A stretch of DNA of 5,275 bases from Bacillota bacterium. Its GTDB lineage: Bacteria > Bacillota > Clostridia > Acetivibrionales > DSM-1351. The position numbers and the translations under genes are program-made. Shown here in pieces: positions 1 to 4,514 of this stretch. The notes beneath the pieces are model-generated. The model ran no database searches. It saw nothing but the letters and a program-made list of their open reading frames with translations, and was not told where the DNA came from. Position 1 is the first letter of the stretch. Every line of letters begins with the position of its first letter. The DNA is taken from the NCBI GenBank assembly GCA_023417285.1, contig JAEZFR010000541.1:1-5275 (forward strand), read 5' to 3'.

Positions 1-323
1 GCTATGAGGCATATAATCATAGCAACATAATAGCCTGGAACAATTCTAGCAGCTCGCCTAAGCGTATACTGCCTCATATCTGGAAACTGCTGATTGCTTA
101 AATACTTTTTCCAAAAAGGATAGGATAAGAGAAAGCCGCTAAGAATAAAGAAAATACTAACCCCTGTATTACCTTGCAAAAAGAATAAATTTACATCTCT
201 GACCGTCTGACTTTGTTCATACATATTCATTTTTTGTGAAAAGTGATGAAATATAACCAAAAGACAGGCTATCGCCCTCAGTCCGTCGGCACCTGATAAC
301 TTTGTTTCGGTATTTGCCTGCAA
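1..323 (-). CDS. Acyltransferase-3 family membrane protein, N-terminal part (runs off left edge)
   Basis: The reading frame is open from a TTG codon at 323 to the window edge, giving 107 codons of the N-terminus. I see the family hallmarks of integral-membrane acyltransferases (Acyl_transf_3, PF01757): DGLRAIACLLVIFHH at about residues 13-27, with the conserved Arg16 and the His26/His27 pair where the catalytic His lies; then GVSIFFILSGFLLSYPF near residues 55-71; then an RRAARIVPGYY motif near residues 91-101. Such enzymes transfer acyl groups to cell-surface sugars, peptidoglycan or small molecules from within the membrane. The substrate cannot be told from this part. TTG is chosen because GGGAG lies 8 nt upstream. 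An in-frame GTG at 332 sits on top of that site and is less likely. There is no ATG before residue 31, inside the conserved region. The gene is divergent from the small genes at 608-1148 and has its own promoter at 389-417. The family call is firm; the function is open. Confidence 0.9.
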   Translation of the reverse strand, partial: MQANTETKLSGADGLRAIACLLVIFHHFSQKMNMYEQSQTVRDVNLFFLQGNTGVSIFFILSGFLLSYPFWKKYLSNQQFPDMRQYTLRRAARIVPGYYVAMIICLI

Positions 324-388
324 AATGTCCACTCCCTTAATATCGATTGTTTTACAATTTTTTATAGATATACTGCATAATGTAAATA

Positions 389-417
389 ATTGTATATGAA
401 CACCATATAAAAATCAA
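389..417 (-). promoter_or_regulatory. Sigma-A type promoter for the acyltransferase gene
   Basis: On the minus strand a -35 box TTGATT (417-412) is separated by exactly 17 nt from a -10 box TACAAT (394-389). Transcription would start near 382, leaving a leader of about 60 nt before the TTG start at 323. The leader contains a short perfect dyad, ATTGT-TTT-ACAAT on the plus strand (346-358), which could be a binding site or chance in AT-rich DNA. The promoter is judged from consensus match and spacing only. Confidence 0.55.
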
Positions 418-478
418 TTATATTCCAATTATGGATTTAGTAAGTCGTGAATATATAGACATAGTAAGCCCCCCTATA

Positions 479-493
479 CATATTAAAAATATG
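479..493. promoter_or_regulatory. 15-bp palindrome CATATT-AAA-AATATG, possible operator
   Basis: This is a perfect 6-bp inverted repeat around a 3-bp centre. It lies just upstream of where the -35 region of the plus-strand promoter at 517-525 would be, a place where activators or some repressors bind. It consists mostly of A and T, so chance occurrence is possible. No regulator in the window can be linked to it. Confidence 0.3.
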
Positions 494-516
494 CACTCTC
501 AATATATAAAGAACTA

Positions 517-525
517 TGGTATAAT
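517..525 (+). promoter_or_regulatory. Extended -10 promoter for the 131-aa / 38-aa gene pair
   Basis: TGGTATAAT matches the extended -10 consensus (TG-N-TATAAT) perfectly. No recognisable -35 box lies 16-18 nt upstream, which is acceptable for extended -10 promoters. Transcription would begin near 532, so most of the three 25-bp tandem repeats (521-595) would fall in the 5' leader of the gene starting at 608. Confidence 0.5.
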
Positions 526-595
526 TAATAGGATTATATTTGTGTATATTAATTAGGATTATATCTTTGTATATTAATTAGGATAATAATTTTGA
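521..595. repeat. Three tandem 25-bp repeats
   Basis: Three head-to-tail copies lie at 521-545, 546-570 and 571-595. The shared pattern is ATATTAATTAGGATTATAT followed by a T/G-rich segment ending in TTGTGT, TTTGT or TTTGA. Copies 1 and 2 differ at only a few positions; copy 3 diverges after GGAT. The array joins the extended -10 element (which overlaps copy 1) to the ribosome binding site of the gene at 608. There are no spacers, so it is not a CRISPR array. It could be a multiple protein-binding site, a leader RNA element or a slippage product. Confidence 0.75.
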
Positions 596-607
596 TGGGA
601 GACTACA

Positions 608-1003
608 ATGAATTCAATTCTATTGAGAAAAAAATTAGCCATTAAGCTAATATCAATATTATTAATTTCAATCATCATATTTTTTCAGATTATACCAAGC
701 ATGTCATATGAATTTACCGACGTGCTTAAGCCGCATTCTCAAAATTCTGGCGTTATTTATTCAACAAAATCGTTTGTACATAGCGTAAATTCCCTCATAC
801 CAAGAGAAAGTGCGCGTTCTATAGTTTGGAAAGTGCCGTATCATACCATTTCCATTATTGTATTGCAAATTATAAAGCAAGACCTATTTTATAGTTACAT
901 ACTGTCTCAGTTTGAACCATTTGACTTTAGAAAAGTCATACAGCAGTCCATTTCAAGCCATTTTACTGGGAGTAAGTACAAGGTAGGTCACTTCGCTATC
1001 TGA
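608..1003 (+). CDS. 131-aa predicted exported or membrane-anchored protein, unknown function
   Basis: I do not recognise the family. The ATG is preceded by GGGAG (598-602) with 5 nt between, a good ribosome binding site. The N-terminus looks like a signal peptide or anchor: basic residues Arg7, Lys8, Lys9 and Lys13, then a strongly hydrophobic stretch at about residues 11-29, then a possible signal-peptidase region around SMS (31-33). The rest is polar with a second, shorter hydrophobic patch near 80-89 (SIIVLQII). There is no cysteine, no lipobox and no recognisable catalytic motif, and the C-terminus is basic and short. It lies downstream of the extended -10 promoter and the 25-bp repeats, and 28 nt upstream of the 38-aa membrane protein gene with no terminator between, so the two are probably cotranscribed. 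Signal-like start, good ribosome binding site and promoter support a real gene; composition alone would not. Confidence 0.7.
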   Translation: MNSILLRKKLAIKLISILLISIIIFFQIIPSMSYEFTDVLKPHSQNSGVIYSTKSFVHSVNSLIPRESARSIVWKVPYHTISIIVLQIIKQDLFYSYILSQFEPFDFRKVIQQSISSHFTGSKYKVGHFAI

Positions 1004-1031
1004 CAATATAGATATCGGAGGTGAATTAGAA

Positions 1032-1148
1032 GTGGATCTATCAATTATTATAGTAATAGTAATAGGCGCAGCTTTTTGTATTGGAGGACCAATCATCGGT
1101 CACTATGCAACTAAAGTAAGCGAAAATGCGCACAAAGAAAAGAACTAA
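1032..1148 (+). CDS. 38-aa single-span membrane protein with GTG start, unknown function
   Basis: This short gene starts with GTG at 1032, preceded by a perfect GGAGGTG (1017-1023), and ends with TAA at 1146-1148, 13 nt before a clear plus-strand terminator. The product has a hydrophobic segment at about residues 3-23, containing Ile/Val runs, Cys16 and a GGPIIGHY turn. A polar, lysine-rich tail follows (residues 24-38, Lys28, Lys35, Lys37). By the positive-inside rule the tail would face the cytoplasm and the N-terminus the outside. I do not recognise a family; small regulators of membrane complexes, toxin-like peptides and stress-induced membrane peptides all look like this. Strong ribosome binding site, gene-like spacing after the 131-aa gene and immediate terminator make it a credible gene despite its size. 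Confidence 0.7.
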   Translation: MDLSIIIVIVIGAAFCIGGPIIGHYATKVSENAHKEKN

Positions 1149-1161
1149 AATTGCAATAATT

Positions 1162-1191
1162 AGCCAGCGTCTCAGGGCGCTGGCTTTTACT
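1162..1191 (+). terminator. Rho-independent terminator of the 131-aa / 38-aa genes
   Basis: A perfect 8-bp GC-rich stem, AGCCAGCG (1162-1169) with CGCTGGCT (1178-1185), encloses an 8-nt loop. It is followed by TTTTACTTT. It sits 13 nt after the stop codon of the 38-aa gene, which fits its role. Confidence 0.85.
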
Positions 1192-1215
1192 TTATCAACA
1201 TCACTTTTTTCATTT

Positions 1216-1257
1216 AAAAAGCCTCCTATGATTTGATATTATATCATAGAAGGCCTT
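1216..1257 (-). terminator. Rho-independent terminator, eut operon (distal, strong)
   Basis: Read on the minus strand, a 12-bp stem (1254-1243 with 1232-1221, one G-U wobble) closes a 10-nt AT-rich loop. It ends in GGC followed by five Us (1220-1216). Three further A/G-U pairs extend the base of the stem. In the plus direction the trailing sequence is CTTATTATA, a poor U-tract, so it acts mainly on eut transcripts coming from the right. Confidence 0.8.
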
Positions 1258-1300
1258 ATTATAGCTTTTTATTTGCAATTTGATACACTTAAAGCTAATG

Positions 1301-1328
1301 AAAAAGGGGTCTAGGCGTATCGCCTAAA
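1301..1328 (-). terminator. Hairpin with U-tract directly after EutQ (proximal terminator candidate)
   Basis: On the minus strand TTTAGGCG pairs with CGCCTAGA (1328-1321 with 1317-1310, one U-G pair) around a 3-nt loop. CCCC and then TTTTT (1305-1301) follow. It begins 12 nt past the EutQ stop codon. The four Cs between stem and U-run and the minimal loop make it weaker than a textbook terminator; it may pause or partly terminate ahead of the distal hairpin, or protect the 3' end. Confidence 0.5.
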
Positions 1329-1339
1329 TTATTATCGAT

Positions 1340-1822
1340 TTAACTTTCCGCCCAATTTGCAGGATAAGTCACATATATAAATCTTGAATATTCAGGAACG
1401 CTGAACTTTATTTTAGAGCCCTTTGGTATAAGGATTAATTCACCTGGGCCTGCGGTTACAGTAGAGCCATTAATAATAATGCTAAGGCTTCCCTCGATGA
1501 CATAATCTATTTCATCATAGTTTAGTGTCCAATCAAATGTGGTTTTTGTCATTTCCATTACACCGCAACCCAACCTTGGACTCTCGGACAGAGTGAAGAT
1601 ATCCTTTGTATAAACCTTATCCTGTGAATGTCCTGTATCCAAGCGGTTGCTCTCGTCCACTTTAACTGTGGGAAGCTTGACAGACATTACTCCTCCAGGA
1701 GCAACACTTCTTACAAAATCCACATTACATGAGTTGCAACTTGTAACATCAGACAATTTTTCTGTTAAAATTTGTCTGATCAATCTCTCTACTGTAGCCT
1801 TTTCTATTTCCATATTAAGCAT
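1340..1822 (-). CDS. eutQ: Ethanolamine utilisation protein EutQ (cupin)
   Basis: The C-terminal half matches the EutQ cupin domain (PF06249): FDWTLNYDEIDYVIEG at about residues 96-111, the turn AGPGELILIPKGSKI at 124-138, and the ending YVTYPANW, which closely follows enterobacterial EutQ. The usual metal-binding His residues of cupins are absent, as in EutQ generally; Asp/Glu residues fill that motif. EutQ has been linked to acetate-kinase activity (acetyl phosphate to acetate plus ATP) and to microcompartment assembly. At 160 aa it is much shorter than the roughly 230-aa enterobacterial protein and lacks most of its N-terminal region. It keeps only an amphipathic helix (residues 5-23, VERLIRQILTEKL) and a Cys29-x2-Cys32 pair. 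The first ATG overlaps EutH by 8 bp but has its GGG only 2 nt upstream. A second ATG at 1813 (157-aa product) lies 11 nt from that site and may be the true start. This is the last gene of the operon. Confidence 0.95.
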   Translation of the reverse strand: MLNMEIEKATVERLIRQILTEKLSDVTSCNSCNVDFVRSVAPGGVMSVKLPTVKVDESNRLDTGHSQDKVYTKDIFTLSESPRLGCGVMEMTKTTFDWTLNYDEIDYVIEGSLSIIINGSTVTAGPGELILIPKGSKIKFSVPEYSRFIYVTYPANWAES

Positions 1823-2906
1823 TTCCCTTCTTTAAAGTTTTGTTAGCTATAAACATAGCTACAAATACAGCTGTAATACCTCCTACTAGCTTACCCACTA
1901 TCATTGGGAAAATCATTGCTTGGTTAAAGCCTGCTGTAAAGCCCAAGTGATCACCAAACACAAAAGCAGCTGATACAGCAAAAGCTACGTTCAGTATTTT
2001 TCCTCTGTTATCCATATCCTTCATCATGCCAAACATAGGGATACTGTTAGCAAGGCTGGCAACCATTCCAGCTGCTGCCACATCGTTCATACCTAAAAGT
2101 TTTCCAAGCTTCAGCAAAGGTTTTTTGAACACCTTGGTAATAACATAAACCAACGGAAATGCACCAGCAAGAACTATTGCTATATCTGCAACAACTGTAA
2201 AGCCTTCTTCAATTGGATTCATGCCTGGAATAAGAACTATTCCTGTTAATTTTTCAACTATACCAGCACCCAAACCTAGTGTTATCACTGCTACAACGAA
2301 TTTACCAAAGTAAGTGAATCCTTTAACCATTGCAGACTCGAACTTCCAAAGACCTAAAGCTATTAGAACTGCAAATATAATTATAGGAATAAGATTTCTT
2401 ATTACCATCATTAATGGGAAACCTGCTATAAGTCCCCCAATAAAAGAACCGATAGGTATTGTTATTACACCTGCCAAAACACCAGTAGCCAGGTACTTTC
2501 TATCCTCATCACGGATAATACCCAGCGCTACAGGAATTGTAAATACAATAGTTGGGCCGAGCATCGCTCCTACTATTAATCCACCAAAAAGACCTGCATT
2601 AGGGTCTATTGCTAGTGCTTCTGCCAATGGAGCACCGCCCATATCATTTGCGAGTATGCTTCCTGCAAACATAGCAGGGTCAGCCCCTAAAAACCCAAAT
2701 AAAGGAACTATAACCGGCTTAAGAAGATTTGCGATTACGGGAGCCAGCGCAATTATACCAACCATTGAAATGGCAAGGGCACCTATAGCCATAATTCCTT
2801 CTTCAAATTTCTCACCTAAACCAAACTTATTGCCGATTATTCTGTCCAATGCACCCAATGCTGCAAAAATTACCATGATGTAAATAATGATTTCATTAAT
2901 ACTCAT
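1815..2906 (-). CDS. eutH: Ethanolamine utilisation protein EutH (ethanolamine permease/facilitator)
   Basis: This 363-aa polytopic membrane protein is of full family length (PF04346). It has roughly 10-12 hydrophobic segments (for example about 3-20, 38-60, 102-130, 140-160, 165-187, 201-219, 240-258, 303-317 and 338-355). Polar motifs typical of the family lie between or within them: NDMGGAPLA at 87-95, MKDMDNRGK at 295-303 and FGDHLGF at 317-323. EutH is associated with ethanolamine passage across the cell membrane and is needed when the protonated amine diffuses poorly, as at low pH or low concentration. The ATG at 2906 follows GGAGGA (2918-2913) by 6 nt. That site lies within the last codons of the BMC-T gene, whose TAA is only 3 nt upstream, so translation is probably coupled. 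Its 3' end overlaps the annotated EutQ start by 8 bp. Its presence is the best evidence that the substrate is ethanolamine rather than propanediol. Confidence 0.96.
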   Translation of the reverse strand: MSINEIIIYIMVIFAALGALDRIIGNKFGLGEKFEEGIMAIGALAISMVGIIALAPVIANLLKPVIVPLFGFLGADPAMFAGSILANDMGGAPLAEALAIDPNAGLFGGLIVGAMLGPTIVFTIPVALGIIRDEDRKYLATGVLAGVITIPIGSFIGGLIAGFPLMMVIRNLIPIIIFAVLIALGLWKFESAMVKGFTYFGKFVVAVITLGLGAGIVEKLTGIVLIPGMNPIEEGFTVVADIAIVLAGAFPLVYVITKVFKKPLLKLGKLLGMNDVAAAGMVASLANSIPMFGMMKDMDNRGKILNVAFAVSAAFVFGDHLGFTAGFNQAMIFPMIVGKLVGGITAVFVAMFIANKTLKKGNA

Positions 2907-2909
2907 AGT

Positions 2910-3479
2910 TTATCCTCCGTATTTACCCTTTTTTAATAAATTTGCTATCATATCCTCGCTTGGAGATCTGATTATTGAAATATGAGCCTTCTCATTCTCA
3001 TCAAGTGCTGATAACCCCTCTTTTAACCCATACTCAATACTACTCATACTTCCTGCTATTACAAATACCAACTTTCCTCCTATTGCAAATGCTACCTGCA
3101 TTTTAGCAAGTTGCACATCACCAGACTTAAGAGTTCTATCTAAGGCTTTGATACCTGCACAGACTTTATAAGCCTCCATTACTCCTAGTGAATCAATGGG
3201 TTCATCATAGTAGTACTTATTTTTAAAAGCATGGATAATGGACTCACTTATTGCATGTAGTCTAAAGCTATCAATCAAAGTGTTGTCCGCCAAATCTTCT
3301 CCACTATCTATAGCCTCGTTAACCGCACCTTCATCTCCTGTAACAATTACTAAAAATTTACCGGAGCATACGGCTTTGAAATATATTATTTCAACACTAG
3401 CTATTTTTACTATTTCATTTGCTACTTCAATACCCTTACATATACTTCTAAATTCAAGTGCACCTATGCTCTTACCCAT
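2910..3479 (-). CDS. Tandem BMC-domain (BMC-T) shell protein, PduT-like, with predicted [4Fe-4S] pore
   Basis: The 189-aa product holds two BMC domains (PF00936), at about residues 4-85 (SIGALEFRSICKGIEVAN...) and 97-182 (SLGVMEAYKVCAGIKALD...), the layout of trimeric pseudohexameric shell proteins. It resembles PduT of the propanediol microcompartment along its whole length, including CxGKF at 38-42, the DSxxL region at 70-74 and AFxIGGK at 130-136 in domain two. Cys38 falls at the same residue number as the PduT cysteine that, three per trimer, binds a [4Fe-4S] cluster in the central pore. I therefore infer an iron-sulphur shell protein that could pass electrons across the shell. Length and order exclude EutL (about 220 aa, no such cysteine motif) and the single-domain EutM and EutS. 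The start overlaps the end of eutN by 8 bp; GAGGTG lies 7 nt upstream. No eut letter name is secure, so the symbol is left empty. Confidence 0.92.
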   Translation of the reverse strand: MGKSIGALEFRSICKGIEVANEIVKIASVEIIYFKAVCSGKFLVIVTGDEGAVNEAIDSGEDLADNTLIDSFRLHAISESIIHAFKNKYYYDEPIDSLGVMEAYKVCAGIKALDRTLKSGDVQLAKMQVAFAIGGKLVFVIAGSMSSIEYGLKEGLSALDENEKAHISIIRSPSEDMIANLLKKGKYGG

Positions 3480-3747
3480 TCTTATTCACCTCGACAGAAT
3501 CAACAATACCAACAATTGCGGCATCAACAGGAGCATTTTTATTATTAATTGCAATACGCGCAGACCCTCCATAAGTAATGAGTACCGTGTCACCTTCCCC
3601 AGCACCTACGATGTCAGCCGCTACTAATAACTTCTCCTTTTTGTTGAAATTTGATTCATTTATGCTAACAACAAGTAATTTAATACCGTTCAAATTAGCA
3701 TCTTTTTTTGTAGCCCACACATTGCCGATTACTTGTCCAATATCCAA
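3472..3747 (-). CDS. eutN: Microcompartment vertex protein EutN (BMC-P), TTG start
   Basis: This 91-aa protein of the EutN/CcmL family (PF03319) forms pentamers that cap the vertices of the polyhedral shell. The typical order of motifs is visible: GQVIGNVWATKK at 4-15, GIKLLVV at 21-27, ADIVGAGEGDTVLI at 44-57, GGSAR at 60-64 and APVDAAIVGIVD at 72-83. The start codon is TTG. It is supported by a perfect TGGAGG (3760-3755) 7 nt upstream, lying in the 13-nt gap after the preceding gene, and by the family's usual N-terminus beginning two or three residues before GxVxG. The next gene begins within its last codons. Vertex pentamers are needed in small numbers, and the weaker TTG start may lower their output relative to neighbouring genes; this last point is inference. 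Confidence 0.96.
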   Translation of the reverse strand: MDIGQVIGNVWATKKDANLNGIKLLVVSINESNFNKKEKLLVAADIVGAGEGDTVLITYGGSARIAINNKNAPVDAAIVGIVDSVEVNKNG

Positions 3748-3760
3748 AACCTTGCCTCCA

Positions 3761-4480
3761 CTAATTCGTTAACAAATTGATATCATGTGATTTAATAAAA
3801 TCTCCAGCCAAAGGGGTAACTATGCAGCTTTTGTCTATTTTTATAGCCACTTTTCCCTTTGTATGTAGTTTTAATAAATCAGATTCTAATAAAAGCTTTT
3901 TGTAGGATAAGTCGATATTTGTAGATTGATTTATAGCATCCAAGTGCCTATTATACTTATCAATTTCGACTCTTTCAACGCCAATTTCTCCCAAATGAGT
4001 GATTTTCCTTATCCCTAGTTGTAGTAGTCTTTTCTCATACTCCTCATACTGAGCAAATAATGCATTGTAGGTGGCTTGTCTAAATTGTCTGTACTCCAAA
4101 CCGCTATCTAGTAAATAAACAGGCTTCGAACATAGTAATGCTTCGATGATCAGCTGTTCTTCTAAGCAAATGTAGTTACCCAATGCCAAATTGACCATCA
4201 TAGGTATTGGCATTGTTTCTATCAAAACAAGGTCATATTGTTTATCTGTTTCATCAGCAGTTATTCGCTCACCATAAGCTATAGTCTCATTAGCACCCTT
4301 AAGTTTACTAGCAGTCTTAAGCTCACTAGCAGTTATAAACTCATAATCAGTCATATTGCTGTCCTGCTTGCTCGAGCCATTTATCAGCAATACCTTTTTT
4401 TTGTTAGAATGATTGTTATTAAGCAATATCCTTTTGTTTAGCTCCTCTATTACTTCATCAACCAGCTTTGAATAATCCAT
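3761..4480 (-). CDS. Eut-operon-associated protein of unknown function (TIGR02536-like), possible flavoprotein-type fold
   Basis: A 239-aa protein found, from its position between PduL and EutN, in the place where clostridial eut operons carry an uncharacterised ethanolamine-utilisation protein. I assign that family by context and length, not by a catalytic motif. An amphipathic helix (residues 3-19, YSKLVDEVIEELNKRI) resembles the PduL N-terminus and is a likely shell-targeting peptide. A linker with three hexapeptide repeats (44-61) follows. The body has a Rossmann-like beginning (KKVLLINGSS, 28-37). A segment at about 83-124 (DLVLIETMPIPMMVNLALGNY..., then ALLCSKPVYLL) recalls the nucleotide-binding part of HFCD/flavoprotein-family enzymes (PF02441), where a similar loop, small-residue helix and KPV strand bind FMN. 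That resemblance is my inference and is weak. The ATG is preceded by GGGGGA with 9 nt between. It is separated by 34 nt from PduL and 13 nt from eutN. Confidence 0.8.
   Translation of the reverse strand: MDYSKLVDEVIEELNKRILLNNNHSNKKKVLLINGSSKQDSNMTDYEFITASELKTASKLKGANETIAYGERITADETDKQYDLVLIETMPIPMMVNLALGNYICLEEQLIIEALLCSKPVYLLDSGLEYRQFRQATYNALFAQYEEYEKRLLQLGIRKITHLGEIGVERVEIDKYNRHLDAINQSTNIDLSYKKLLLESDLLKLHTKGKVAIKIDKSCIVTPLAGDFIKSHDINLLTN
4298..4351. repeat. Three 18-bp tandem repeats inside the 239-aa gene
   Basis: Units at 4298-4315 and 4316-4333 differ at 2 of 18 bases. The third, 4334-4351, matches about 12 of 18. In the coding frame they read TDYEFI, TASELK and TASKLK (residues 44-61), which place a short in-frame repeat in the linker between the N-terminal helix and the globular part. 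Repeats of whole-codon length can expand or contract without breaking the frame. Confidence 0.7.
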
Positions 4481-4514
4481 AATAATTAATCCCCCATATT
4501 ATAAGGTCAACTTA

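Noticed and set aside
521..595. CRISPR array
   Set aside because: The 25-bp copies are directly adjacent with no spacers and no cas genes are present.
1647..1835. 62-codon plus-strand open frame across the EutQ start
   Set aside because: It is a shadow of eutQ in the antisense direction, with no ribosome binding site and no promoter.
2314..2883. 189-codon plus-strand open frame opposite EutH
   Set aside because: Its product is a low-complexity mix of Ile, Pro, Ala and Ser, as expected from the antisense of a hydrophobic membrane-protein gene. No ribosome binding site or family motif is seen, and EutH on the other strand is certain.
2910..3479. EutL as identity of the tandem BMC protein
   Set aside because: EutL is a longer, circularly permuted BMC-T protein. 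This one has the plain BMC order in both halves and PduT-specific motifs including Cys38.
3238..3627. 129-codon plus-strand open frame
   Set aside because: It lies antisense to the BMC-T and eutN genes, both of which have full family motifs; no independent signal supports it.
3578..3772. 64-codon plus-strand open frame
   Set aside because: It is antisense to eutN; its sequence mirrors the conserved BMC-P motifs and has no signals of its own.
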